A stretch of 64,000 bases of DNA from assembly GCA_015231825.1 (NCBI GenBank), contig JADGAV010000007.1:167313-231312 (forward strand). The letters run 5' to 3'. Each line of letters opens with the position of its first letter. The first letter of the stretch is position 1. The position numbers and the translations under genes are program-made. Source of the stretch: SAR324 cluster bacterium. Lineage in GTDB: Bacteria; SAR324; NAC60-12. Shown piece after piece: positions 54,553 to 63,370 of this stretch. Below the pieces are notes generated by a model that searched no databases, was not told where the DNA came from, and was given only the letters and a program-made list of their open reading frames with translations.

Positions 54553-56196
54553 TCACTTTAGTTGAGTATTTTTAGCAGCTTTTATAAAAACCTGGTTTAT
54601 TGTCTGACTGAGTTTTTTGACATCATAGGGTTTTGCAATAATCCCATCACATTCCCAATTTTGTATATTCTCTGGTGTTACGAAATTCGAATATCCGGTG
54701 ATCAAAAGCATTGGAATATCCGAACGAATGGTTTTCATCTTCTTCATGAGTTGTGGACCCGTAAGATTCGGCATGGAATAATCCGTGATCACCAAGTGAA
54801 ATATTTGAGGATTCGCTTCAAAAGCCTCCAATGCTTCTTGACTGTCCGTGAAACTAGTCACTTGATACCCCAAATATTGCAGGATGGTCCTCCCCATCTC
54901 GTTGACCCTTTTATCGTCATCAATCAGGAGAACATGCTCATTTCCAGAAACAACCCGGCTTTCAGGTTCTTTGGCAGAAAAATTCGTTTCATCTTTTAAT
55001 ATAGGGAAGTAAATACGAAAGATGGTTCCAAATCCGGGAGCACTCTCTACTTCGATGTTGGCTTTGTGTTGTTTAACAATACTGGATACGATGGAGAGCC
55101 CCAATCCTGTTCCGCGTGTTTCTCCTTTTTCTTTGGTGGTGAAGAATGGATCATAGATTCGTTCCAGAGTGGCCGAATCCATTCCACATCCACTATCTTC
55201 GACGCTCAGGCAAATGAATTCTTCCAGGATTTTGTTTTCTTGTTCAGAAGAGATTTGGCGTTTTATTTTATTGAGTTTAATCGTTAAATCACCACCTTCC
55301 TGCATCGCCTGAACCGCATTTGTGCATAAATTCAAAATCAATTGATAGATTTGTGAGGGATCCGCTGAAATAAGAGGAAAGTCAAAATCCATTTCTTGAT
55401 GAATATCAATATTGGCGGGAATGGATACCTGAAGAACAGTCAGAACTTCTTCAACAAGATTTTTTAGTTGCACTGATACAGTAGCCGTGGCGGTTTTACG
55501 ACTGATGAGCAATATTTTTTGTACTAAATCCTTAGCTCTCTTTGCAGACTCCTCAATGGTTTCCAAATAGGTGCTTTCTTTTGCAGCAGGAGCAAGACTC
55601 ATTTTTGTCAATTGGGTATAACCGAGAATAGGAGCTAAAAGATTGTTGAAATCATGAGCTATTCCACCTGCCAAAGTTCCAATGGCTTCCATTTTTTGCG
55701 ATTGACGCAATTGTTCCTCTAATTTTAAGCGCTCTTCTTCTGCCTGCCTGAGTTTCGTAATGTTGGCACTGGTCACACAAATTGCAGATGAAATCCCATC
55801 CGAGTTGGTTAATGCGGATTTTGTTAAAATGAAATGTTGAATTTTTCCGTTAAAATTCAGTTGATTCTCTATCTCTAAAGGTTTACCGGTTTTTAAAATA
55901 TCCAAATCTTGAGCACGATATTCTTCAGCGATTTCCTTGGGTAATAAATCAAAGTCCGTTTTACCCAAGATCATTTCTTCGCTTACTCGAAATGTTTTTT
56001 TAAATTTCTCGTTAATAAACAGATAATAGCCGTCTGCATCTTTTACACTGATACACATTGTCGAATTTTTAACTATCTGCTTAAACCCATCGATAACCCC
56101 GTCGCCATTTTGGGATAATTCGACACCGTTGCCTTTTAGACGCAATTTTACCATTTCTTCAATCAATTGCTGTTTAGTTTTATCTTCGTCTTTCAT
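54553..56196 (-). CDS. Hybrid histidine kinase (PAS-HisKA-HATPase-REC)
   Basis: 547 aa from the ATG at 56196, preceded by AAAGG (an ATG six codons upstream lacks a ribosome binding site). Order: a coiled N terminus, PAS domain (about 35-150, with YYLFINEKFKKTF), coiled coil, HisKA with His181 in GGIAHDFNNLLAPILGY, HATPase_c, and a C-terminal receiver with its Asp in LVITDYSMPNLTG. It has no membrane segment, so it senses a cytoplasmic signal. It shares the HisKA and REC layout with the hybrid kinase at 18857 and is probably a paralogue. No partner regulator is adjacent. Confidence 0.92.
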   Translation of the reverse strand: MKDEDKTKQQLIEEMVKLRLKGNGVELSQNGDGVIDGFKQIVKNSTMCISVKDADGYYLFINEKFKKTFRVSEEMILGKTDFDLLPKEIAEEYRAQDLDILKTGKPLEIENQLNFNGKIQHFILTKSALTNSDGISSAICVTSANITKLRQAEEERLKLEEQLRQSQKMEAIGTLAGGIAHDFNNLLAPILGYTQLTKMSLAPAAKESTYLETIEESAKRAKDLVQKILLISRKTATATVSVQLKNLVEEVLTVLQVSIPANIDIHQEMDFDFPLISADPSQIYQLILNLCTNAVQAMQEGGDLTIKLNKIKRQISSEQENKILEEFICLSVEDSGCGMDSATLERIYDPFFTTKEKGETRGTGLGLSIVSSIVKQHKANIEVESAPGFGTIFRIYFPILKDETNFSAKEPESRVVSGNEHVLLIDDDKRVNEMGRTILQYLGYQVTSFTDSQEALEAFEANPQIFHLVITDYSMPNLTGPQLMKKMKTIRSDIPMLLITGYSNFVTPENIQNWECDGIIAKPYDVKKLSQTINQVFIKAAKNTQLK

Positions 56197-56752
56197 CTCA
56201 AACCTTTGTTTCATCCAGCAACAAACTGAGACAATAAATGATGGTCTCTATTGCTTGGGTGTCTTATTTTCGGAATCGAAAAAGAATTTATAGAGTTCTA
56301 AAAATCATTCAAAATATTTGGCATTTGTCTACTATATCAATAGTGGCACTGTCTCCAATTTCCCTAGATATTCAATATTTACCGGGACATTTGATAATAC
56401 TATGTGTTGTATACAGATTGCAAGTGCCCCTTGACAAGCAGCCATCTTAAAGAAATACAGGTGCCGATAATAGACTTTGACCGTTCCTTTTATATACAAT
56501 GTTTCTGGTGACCGCTCCGCCTCATTTCCTCTTTCACTCGTAACGGATTCAAGGTTGACATGGAACCTGATATGCGTATAAGTATTGATCGCGAGCTTAC
56601 AGTGAGATGCAAGAGAAAAACACTGCGCTCACTTCAAACAAAGATTAAATGATAAAAACATCGTCATCACTTTACTGCAAATGGACCGGGTTTCGCTCCT
56701 GATGCCCGCCATTATGCTTAGAAATCACAGTCATTGCTAAGAAAGGAATCAA
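56197..56752. other. Gap of about 550 bp between kinase and NAD-binding genes
   Basis: No gene recognised. It holds a sigma70-like promoter at 56555-56582 and a second TTGACA at 56431-56436 with a poor -10. The part near 56.2 kb should hold the kinase promoter. Confidence 0.4.
56555..56582 (+). promoter_or_regulatory. Sigma70-like promoter upstream of the NAD-binding protein gene
   Basis: TTGACA (56555-56560), 16 bases, TATAAG (56577-56582), about 170 bp before the TTG start codon of the next gene. Confidence 0.45.
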
Positions 56753-57490
56753 TTGACAACCCTTGTTGTTGGTGCGAGTGGAGCAACGGGCAGGTTGCTG
56801 GTCGAGGAACTGCTAAATCGCGGAGAATCGGTCAGGATAATTGTACGAGCGGAAAGCAATCTATCTGAAACGCTCAATATGCATGAAAATTTGTCCATCA
56901 TTCATGCAAGTGTTCTTGATCTCAGTGATGCCGAGATTGCTCAGCATGTCAAAGGATGCAGTGCCGTTGCTTCTTGCCTGGGTCATAACATGAGTTTTAA
57001 AGGCATGTTTGGCCATCCTCGTCATCTTGTGACAGACGCTACTCGCCGATTGTGCGAAGCGATCAAGGCTAACAAACCAGAAATGCCGGTAAAGTTTGTA
57101 CTCATGAACACTGCCGGCAATAGCAACCGGGATCTTTCTGAGCGTATTTCATTTGCTCAAACATGCGTGATAGGACTTCTGCGACTGCTATTACCGCCGC
57201 ATGTTGACAACGAGAAAGCAGCAGATTTTTTGCGCACCGAGATGAACATGATGAACATGATGCTTGAGTGGTCAGTGGTTCGGCCTGACGGATTGATCGA
57301 TGAGGACAAGGTGAGTGAATATGAAGTACACCCTTCACCAACAAGAAGTGCAATATTTGACGCAGGCACTACCAGCAGAATTAATGTAGGGCACTTTATG
57401 GCTGAATTGATTATGGACAGTAACACATGGTCCAGGTGGAAGGGACAAATGCCCGTGATCTACAACAAGAAAAAGATGTCGTTGAATTAA
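56753..57490 (+). CDS. NAD(P)H-binding atypical SDR (NmrA/SDR5-like)
   Basis: 245 aa. The start is a TTG at 56753, supported by an AAAGGAA ribosome binding site 5-7 bases away and because the dinucleotide motif VVGASGATGRLLVEELL begins at residue 5. No catalytic YxxxK is obvious, as in NmrA-like or UDP-sugar-like redox-sensing SDRs; the later WSVVRPDGLIDE is the usual VRP-type motif. Such proteins bind NADP(H) and act as reductases or redox sensors. It is a single gene between a divergent kinase and an amidohydrolase gene. Confidence 0.87.
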   Translation: MTTLVVGASGATGRLLVEELLNRGESVRIIVRAESNLSETLNMHENLSIIHASVLDLSDAEIAQHVKGCSAVASCLGHNMSFKGMFGHPRHLVTDATRRLCEAIKANKPEMPVKFVLMNTAGNSNRDLSERISFAQTCVIGLLRLLLPPHVDNEKAADFLRTEMNMMNMMLEWSVVRPDGLIDEDKVSEYEVHPSPTRSAIFDAGTTSRINVGHFMAELIMDSNTWSRWKGQMPVIYNKKKMSLN

Positions 57491-57836
57491 ATTCGAAAAA
57501 CCACACAATTGCACTCACCTTTATTTTTCCCTTGTGCTTGTTCCTCACTAAAAAATTTAAGATCAGCTATAGAGATCATGGAAAAAACAGTTTATCTCAA
57601 AAATTAATTGATAAAAAATAAACTCAAAAAATCATCAAAAAATCAATTATCGACTCCCCAAAATATACCTTTACAGAGCTATTCCCTACTGCTATGGTTT
57701 TGTGAATTTTTTGATTTTCCTGTTTGGATTAAGTGGTTTCACCCAGTAAATATCAAATTGGTCCGTTGTTTCTCCATTGAGAAATAAGCATTTCTAACAA
57801 GATACAATTTTCAAAAAAACAAATCGGGAGGGAAAG
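57491..57836. other. AT-rich gap upstream of the amidohydrolase
   Basis: 346 bp, strongly AT-rich, no gene seen. It contains a tandem 11-bp repeat at 57624-57645 and an inverted partner ATTTTTTGAT at 57706-57715. Confidence 0.45.
57624..57645. repeat. Tandem TCAAAAAATCA repeat, two copies
   Basis: Two perfect 11-bp copies head to tail, with an inverted ATTTTTTGAT 60 bp away. Possibly a protein-binding array ahead of the amidohydrolase gene or simply AT-rich slippage. Confidence 0.35.
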
Positions 57837-59114
57837 ATGACGTCAACAATAATAAAAAATGTTTGTTTATTGGATGGTACCGGAGCAGAACCTTATAATG
57901 CCGAAGTCGAAATCCAAAACAAGCGCATCAAGAAGATTTCCAGAGATGGAGCCAAAATTTCGGCTAAAAGTGGTGGAGAAGTGATTGACGGTGGTGGGGC
58001 GACTCTGATGCCGGGAATGGTGGAGGCTCACGCGCATCCATCCTTTACTAATTTTGCACGATTTGAAGAACCGGGTCAAATTCCACCGGAAGAACATGTA
58101 TTATTGTCGTTGAAATTTGCCCAACTGCTCATGGATCATGGCTTCACCAGTTTGTTTTGTGCTGCTTCCTGTAAACCACGCACAGATTTGGTCGTCCGTG
58201 ATTTCATAAATTCAGGAGATTTCGAAGGTCCCCGGATGAGTGCAGCCAGCCCTGAATTTACGGTAACTGGTGGCATGGGGGACGTATCGATGAATCATCT
58301 GTATCAGGAAAATTTCGGTACTGTCTGCAATGGGCCGGACGAATTTCTGAAAGCGGTCCGCCAATCCTGCCGGGAAGGCGTTGACGTCATCAAAATAAAT
58401 CCTTCAGGAGATTTCGCATGTCCGCAGGCAAAAGCAAACTTCACGATGATGACGGAGGAAGAAATCAAAGCCTCATGTTTTGCAGCACATTCTTTTGGAA
58501 AGCGTGTGGCAGTGCATGCACGAAATGCTGAATCTGTTAAACTCAGCCTCAAATATGGTGCCGAAATTATTTATCACGCAACATTAATCGACGAAGAAGC
58601 CAAAGATATGTTGGAAGCTCGTAAAGATGAAATATTTGTTGCCCCGACTATTGGCGTCACCTATGCAGCCTGCTATGAAGCTGCAGAATTTGGCATCAGT
58701 GCCGAAGACGCAATTGCGGGAGGCTTCAAACTAGAGCTTGAAACAGCGTGCGAAAATATGAAAGATCTGCACAAACGTGGCGTCAGGGTACTTCCGGGCG
58801 GTGATTATGGTTTAATCTGGAATCCAAATGGAAAAAATGCCCGTGATATCGACCTTTTTGTCAAACTCCTTGGCATGTCTCCGATGGAAGCAATCATATC
58901 TGCAACCCAATATGGTGGACAAATCATGGGCATGGGTGATGAGCTTGGCATCGTCAAGGAAGGATATTTGGCCGATCTTCTTTTGGTCGATGGTGACCCG
59001 CTAAAAGATGTGACCATTTTACAAAATCAGGATAGCTTCCTCATGATCATGAAAGACGGTCAATTTAGAAAACGTCCGGATAGCGTTGAAAAGATTTCTG
59101 TCAAAGCTGCATAG
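57837..59114 (+). CDS. Metal-dependent amidohydrolase
   Basis: 425 aa of the imidazolonepropionase/prolidase-like amidohydrolase group. His65 and His67 in MVEAHAHPSF bind metal, Lys near 182 in VDVIKINPSGDF is the probable bridging residue, further His lie in VAVHARNAE and IIYHATLID, and the terminal Asp is in LPGGDYGLIWNP. The N- and C-terminal small beta domain (NVCLLDGTGAEPYNAEVEI, LADLLLVDGDPLKDV) is complete. The ATG at 57837 follows GGGAGGG. The substrate, a cyclic amide or amide, is unknown. It stands next to a TTT transporter operon, which may supply it. Confidence 0.92.
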   Translation: MTSTIIKNVCLLDGTGAEPYNAEVEIQNKRIKKISRDGAKISAKSGGEVIDGGGATLMPGMVEAHAHPSFTNFARFEEPGQIPPEEHVLLSLKFAQLLMDHGFTSLFCAASCKPRTDLVVRDFINSGDFEGPRMSAASPEFTVTGGMGDVSMNHLYQENFGTVCNGPDEFLKAVRQSCREGVDVIKINPSGDFACPQAKANFTMMTEEEIKASCFAAHSFGKRVAVHARNAESVKLSLKYGAEIIYHATLIDEEAKDMLEARKDEIFVAPTIGVTYAACYEAAEFGISAEDAIAGGFKLELETACENMKDLHKRGVRVLPGGDYGLIWNPNGKNARDIDLFVKLLGMSPMEAIISATQYGGQIMGMGDELGIVKEGYLADLLLVDGDPLKDVTILQNQDSFLMIMKDGQFRKRPDSVEKISVKAA

Positions 59115-59153
59115 TGCAGAAAAGCAGGGAAAGTCTTGACAAAATATGACAAA

Positions 59154-59230
59154 GGCTGGATACGACAAGCACACCAAGGTTTAGGTATTTTAAATTTCCT
59201 GGTAAATGTGATGCCTTGTTGGAACCAGCC
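59154..59230. other. Imperfect long hairpin
   Basis: GGCTGG, 6 bases, CAAG pairs with CTTG, 6 bases, CCAGCC; the arms enclose about 45 bases with weaker internal pairing. It lies 40 bp after the amidohydrolase stop. It may terminate that transcript or be the folded unit of a REP-like element, given the repeated motifs beside it. Confidence 0.45.
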
Positions 59231-59267
59231 AATTTACAGGAAATCGTGACCTCGGGAATTTTTATGT

Positions 59268-59303
59268 GGGGACATATTACTTATTTATATTTACAAGGGG
59301 ACA
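59268..59303. repeat. GGGGACA motif pair
   Basis: GGGGACATATTAC (59268-59280) and GGGGACA (59297-59303). The first is close to GGGGACATAATAC at 63870-63882 on the other side of the TTT operon. Confidence 0.4.
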
Positions 59304-59410
59304 TGACGGATCATGCAAAGACACTCTGAGAAAATAAAACTATTCCTTGTCCCTTGCATAGCTACTGATGCTCCCCTGCAATCACAAAAGAAATTCTAAC
59401 AATACAATAT

Positions 59411-59420
59411 TACAAGCCTG
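59411..59420. repeat. TACAAGCCTG motif, copy 2
   Basis: The motif continues as GCACCGC. It is identical in its core to the motif at 53592-53601, 5.8 kb away. Confidence 0.35.
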
Positions 59421-59452
59421 GCACCGCTTTGGCACCGTTTCTGGTGAAAAAT

Positions 59453-60982
59453 TCAAAACCGTTTCGATGAATTTGAGTTAGGTATTAAATATTTTATGAG
59501 GATTCTGATAACTCCGCGTGGCACAAGAGCCCAGAGCAGGAGTATCATTGCAATAACAAGCAGAGAAGCGCTACCAGGACGTTCAAAGAAAACAAAAGGA
59601 TCTCCGCGTGACAGCAGCATCGCCCGGCGGAAAAACTCTTCCATCATCGGCCCCAATACAAATCCGATGAGCAATGGCGCAGGTTCATATCGGTACAACC
59701 GCAAGATATAGCCAACCAGACCAAAACCCAGGGTAACCCAAATATCAAGGATGCTGTTATTGATACTAAATACTCCAACACAAATTAAAACAATAACAGT
59801 GGGATAAAGAAAGTAATGTGGAACCCGCAACAAACGCACCCAAAGTCCAATCAGGGGGATATTCAAAATCAACAGGAAAAAATTGCCAAACAGGAAACTC
59901 ACAATCAATCCCCAGAATAGTTCAGGGTATTCCACAATAAGCCGCGGTCCAGGATTAATGCCATGGACCATTAGAGCTCCAAGCATCAAAGCCATGGTAG
60001 CGCTTCCAGGAATCGCAAGTGTCAGTGTGGGAATAAAGGCGGTTTGTGCTGCAGCATTGTTGGCCGATTCCGGGACAACAATTCCCTCTATCGCACCTTT
60101 TCCGAACTGTTCCTTATTGGGTGACATTCGTTTTTCCACAGCATAGCTCACAAAAGACGCAACGGTCTGACCTGTTCCAGGCAAGGTTCCGAAGAAAGAA
60201 CCAATCACCGACCCCCTTAAAGCGGGTGCGATTGAACGCAACCATTCTGATGGGGTTGGAAAAAACTTTTTCATTGAGATTTTTTCGGTTGCATAGGATT
60301 TGATATTACCACGTGCCGAAAAAATAACTTCAGAGATGCCGAAAAGTCCCATGGCCACAACTACAAGGTTAACACCATCCCTGAGTTCCTGAATTCCTGC
60401 TGCAAAACGAACATCTCCAGAGTTGATGTCCACCCCAATCGCCCCCAGGAGAATCCCCAGGCACACCATCATTACCCCTCGAATAGCTCCTGAACTGCTG
60501 ACTACTGAAGCCGCGATCAAACCCAATACCATTACCGAAAAATACTCGGATGGACCAAATAAAAGTGCGAATTCGGCAAGCACCGGAGAAAGAAAAGTCA
60601 TCACAACAACACCAAAAATTCCGCCGACAAATGAAGCTATTGCTGTGGTGAAGAGCGCAACTCCTGCACGTCCTTGCCTGGCCATTGGATACCCGTCGAG
60701 GCAAGTAACTGACGCAGAAGGGGTTCCGGGAATATTGAGTAAAATAGACGCAATTGAGCCACCATACTCTGAACCGTAATAGACTCCCGCGAGCATGACG
60801 AGTGCCGTCTCCGGAGGAAGATAAAATGAAACGGGCAAGAGCATTGCAACGGCTGCAAGAGGACCAACACCTGGAAGCACACCAATAAATGTTCCTAGAA
60901 AAACACCAACAAAACAGTAAGTGAGATTGTAGGGTGTTGCAGCAGTTTCAAAACCGAATATGAGATTATTGAGCAGATCCAT
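59453..60982 (-). CDS. tctA: Tripartite tricarboxylate transporter large permease (TctA)
   Basis: 509 aa from the ATG at 60982, which overlaps the tctB stop (TGATG); the frame extends 34 codons upstream without support. About eleven or twelve membrane helices, with the TctA signatures GTFIGVLPGVGPLAAVAMLLP, GGSIASILLNIPGTPSAS and SFFGTLPGTGQTVASFVSY. It is the large subunit of the Na+-dependent TTT carrier, which takes the ligand from TctC. The substrate is unknown, probably a carboxylate. Confidence 0.95.
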   Translation of the reverse strand: MDLLNNLIFGFETAATPYNLTYCFVGVFLGTFIGVLPGVGPLAAVAMLLPVSFYLPPETALVMLAGVYYGSEYGGSIASILLNIPGTPSASVTCLDGYPMARQGRAGVALFTTAIASFVGGIFGVVVMTFLSPVLAEFALLFGPSEYFSVMVLGLIAASVVSSSGAIRGVMMVCLGILLGAIGVDINSGDVRFAAGIQELRDGVNLVVVAMGLFGISEVIFSARGNIKSYATEKISMKKFFPTPSEWLRSIAPALRGSVIGSFFGTLPGTGQTVASFVSYAVEKRMSPNKEQFGKGAIEGIVVPESANNAAAQTAFIPTLTLAIPGSATMALMLGALMVHGINPGPRLIVEYPELFWGLIVSFLFGNFFLLILNIPLIGLWVRLLRVPHYFLYPTVIVLICVGVFSINNSILDIWVTLGFGLVGYILRLYRYEPAPLLIGFVLGPMMEEFFRRAMLLSRGDPFVFFERPGSASLLVIAMILLLWALVPRGVIRILIKYLIPNSNSSKRF

Positions 60983-61428
60983 CAAAATCCCCTGATTGTT
61001 TCCAATGGCAATTGTAGACCGCCAACAAAAACTGCCCAAATCCCTATGCTGGCCAAGACGGCAAGGAGGAATCTGGTTTTCCACGGGATGCTGGATACTG
61101 CCGAGCTGGTTGCGAGGACCGATAAAAAGACAGCAGGCAGGACACCTAAAAGAGGAGCTACAAATGCAAAGGCAACAACACCACCGATCACCGACGCCAC
61201 TGATAAAAAATCAGGCGCGTCCCTTTCGACGGGATGTTTTAGGTCTTTCACAATAGTGACGATCGCCAAAACACACATGATGGCACCAACCAGCATTGGG
61301 AAATAACCTGGTCCCATCCGGCGAGCCGTTCCAAGTTCCAACAACACAACAGAGTTGATGAGAAAGTAAAACCCAATAGACAACAACAATAAATTTCCGA
61401 TTTGGGATTTCAATCGGTTTAAGAACAT
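60982..61428 (-). CDS. tctB: Tripartite tricarboxylate transporter small permease (TctB)
   Basis: 148 aa with four hydrophobic helices, as in TctB proteins. LSIGFYFLINSVVLLELGTARRMGPGYFPMLVGAIM matches the conserved first half, and SSVSSIPWKTRFLLAVLASI the last. The ATG at 61428 overlaps the BMP-like gene stop by 10 bp, and its own stop overlaps tctA. It is a membrane partner of TctA. Confidence 0.93.
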   Translation of the reverse strand: MFLNRLKSQIGNLLLLSIGFYFLINSVVLLELGTARRMGPGYFPMLVGAIMCVLAIVTIVKDLKHPVERDAPDFLSVASVIGGVVAFAFVAPLLGVLPAVFLSVLATSSAVSSIPWKTRFLLAVLASIGIWAVFVGGLQLPLETIRGF

Positions 61429-62342
61429 GGGACAGGCTCCAAATCGAATTCCGGACCGTCATATTCTGTTGGGATAGCAATCTCACCCGCCCTAATCGCT
61501 GAAGATATTTCGTCTATTTCCGCCACCAAATCAGATGGGGTGGAGTCGAGCATCGATAACGAGGCATAGTTTCCTTCGGCAAGTCCGAATTCAACAATAT
61601 TTTGCGGTGTATTTTCGTTGACCATGTCGGCAATGGCCTGCTCAACACCGAGGTCAATCCGAGCAATTGCTGAGGCAACAAAAATATCCGGCCGCATACT
61701 GCACCAGTCAAGAGCGTTGCCAATCTGCCTAACATTACTTGTGCCACAAGCTTCAATTACCCCTTGCCTCGCGCCATTGAGCATAGTGAAAATAATATCC
61801 GCACCATTGCTGATCTGCGACAATGCCCACCTGTTGGTGATTACGTTGTCGTCTTGGGTGCCGCAAAAAGAAGTCAGGATCTTTACTTCTGCATTGGTTT
61901 GTATAACACCACCAACGAATGCGGCACGACCTTTGAGGCCTGGACGCACACGATGGCCTGATAAATGGCTTACAATACCGCTTTGAGTTAACCGAGCGGC
62001 AAGACAACCGGCAAGAAAAGCCGAATCTTCCTGACGCACATCATAGCTTGACAAATTTGGGCCCGTCTTTTGCCCCTGAACGATTGCAAAACGCTTGTCT
62101 GGAAACTCCCCGGCAACAACAGGCATCGAGATATCGCCCTGGCCACCAATAAACACCACGCCATCAGTGGACGACATGGATGTTCTCAGTTTACCAAGGA
62201 TCTTCTCCTGATCGTAAGGTATGCCGCTAATGATTTCTATCTCTGCAAGACCATTTGCAGAGGCTTTTTCAGCTCCTGCAAGCGCACAAGAGTTGAAACC
62301 TGTATCGTGAAGCTCTCCGACAAAGAATATTGAGATTCTCAA
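61419..62342 (-). CDS. BMP-family (PBP1-like) binding protein without signal peptide
   Basis: 307 aa matching the Bmp/Med periplasmic-binding family of purine-nucleoside and other ABC binding proteins (FVGELHDTGFNSCALAGAEKA, then FAIVQGQ, and the late VEQAIADMVNENTPQN). A leader peptide is absent and the start is a TTG at 62342, supported by a GGAAAGG ribosome binding site 7 bases upstream. It lies between tctC and tctB, overlapping tctB by 10 bp. In ABC systems such proteins are lipid-anchored; here it would be cytoplasmic, so I infer a regulatory or intracellular ligand-sensing role. The partner enzyme is unknown. Confidence 0.85.
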   Translation of the reverse strand: MRISIFFVGELHDTGFNSCALAGAEKASANGLAEIEIISGIPYDQEKILGKLRTSMSSTDGVVFIGGQGDISMPVVAGEFPDKRFAIVQGQKTGPNLSSYDVRQEDSAFLAGCLAARLTQSGIVSHLSGHRVRPGLKGRAAFVGGVIQTNAEVKILTSFCGTQDDNVITNRWALSQISNGADIIFTMLNGARQGVIEACGTSNVRQIGNALDWCSMRPDIFVASAIARIDLGVEQAIADMVNENTPQNIVEFGLAEGNYASLSMLDSTPSDLVAEIDEISSAIRAGEIAIPTEYDGPEFDLEPVPCS

Positions 62343-62386
62343 AAGAATGCCTTTCCATTGAATCCAAATTTTTTATCTAAACAAAC

Positions 62387-63370
62387 CTATTTTTTCATGG
62401 CCGCCTTAACCAGTGGCTTCCACTCTTCGAATTTTTCTGCCACATAGGCAGAGAATTCCTCACTGCTCTTGGGAGTGCGGACAAGTCCCCAGACTGCAAA
62501 TTGTTTCTTGACTGCCTCCAGGTTCATGACTTTTTGCAAAGCAGCATCAATCTGCTTTGCGATGGCTGGGTCGAGTCCGGATGGCGCACTGAACCCCAAC
62601 CAGTTTTCTGCAACAATGCTGTAGCCATTTTCGGTGAAAGTGGGGACGTTCGGTAAATTTTTCTGCCGTTCGTTTGCGGTTACTGCCAAGAGGATAGCAG
62701 TGCCATCCTGAATAACAGGCATATTCTGCGGCACCGCGTCAAAAATGACAGGAATTGTGCCACTTCGAAAATCCAGGCGCATTGGGCCCGACCCCTTATA
62801 GGGAATATGGACAATGTCGGTACTGGTCAGTGACTTGAACTGAGCGCTTATAATATGACCCCATGATCCGACTCCCGAAGTCCCATAATCATAGTCTCCT
62901 GCTTTTGCCTTCATTAACTTAATAAAGGACGTCAAATCCTTCACCCCCAATTCAGGTTTTACCAATAATCCGAGATGCACCGTGCCAATATAGGTAACAT
63001 GGGTGAAATCCTTGATTGGGTCGTAGGGTGTGTTGGGAAACCGCGTCGGTGCGACGTTGAAAGGTGTAAGATTTGAGAGCATGAAAGTATAGCCGTCACC
63101 ATTCGCTTTCTTGAGTGCGGTTGCTGCCACGGTGCCCGCAGCACCGGGTTTGTTCTCGACAACGAACTGCTGCCCCAATTCATCCGTCAGGTGCTTTCCG
63201 AGAAGTCGTGCAACCAGGTCGCTTGCTCCTCCAGGAGGAAAGGATACAATAATTCTTACCGGCTTTTCTGGCCAAGCAGCGTTTGCTGTGCTGTAAACCG
63301 CTGCACAAATCAATGTCGAAGTAAAAAGTACTGCAATAACAAAGTTAAACAGGTTACTACGATTCAGCAT
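62387..63370 (-). CDS. tctC: Tripartite tricarboxylate transporter substrate-binding protein (TctC/Bug)
   Basis: 327 aa from the ATG at 63370, which has AAGGAGATCC and a signal peptide (VIAVLFTSTLICAAVYSTANA); the frame extends 20 codons upstream without support. The mature part begins WPEKPVRIIVSFPPGGASDLVARLL, the Bug signature with its ligand-loop, followed by QQFVVENKPGAAGTVAA. It binds a carboxylate-type ligand in the periplasm and passes it to TctAB. It is the first gene of the four-gene operon. Confidence 0.95.
   Translation of the reverse strand: MLNRSNLFNFVIAVLFTSTLICAAVYSTANAAWPEKPVRIIVSFPPGGASDLVARLLGKHLTDELGQQFVVENKPGAAGTVAATALKKANGDGYTFMLSNLTPFNVAPTRFPNTPYDPIKDFTHVTYIGTVHLGLLVKPELGVKDLTSFIKLMKAKAGDYDYGTSGVGSWGHIISAQFKSLTSTDIVHIPYKGSGPMRLDFRSGTIPVIFDAVPQNMPVIQDGTAILLAVTANERQKNLPNVPTFTENGYSIVAENWLGFSAPSGLDPAIAKQIDAALQKVMNLEAVKKQFAVWGLVRTPKSSEEFSAYVAEKFEEWKPLVKAAMKK

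Larger units (their letters stand above)
59115..59452. other. Gap with hairpin and short motifs
   Basis: 338 bp between the amidohydrolase gene and the convergent tctA gene. It contains a long imperfect hairpin (59154-59230), two GGGGACA motifs (59268-59274 and 59297-59303) and a TACAAGCCTG motif (59411-59420), but no gene. Confidence 0.5.
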
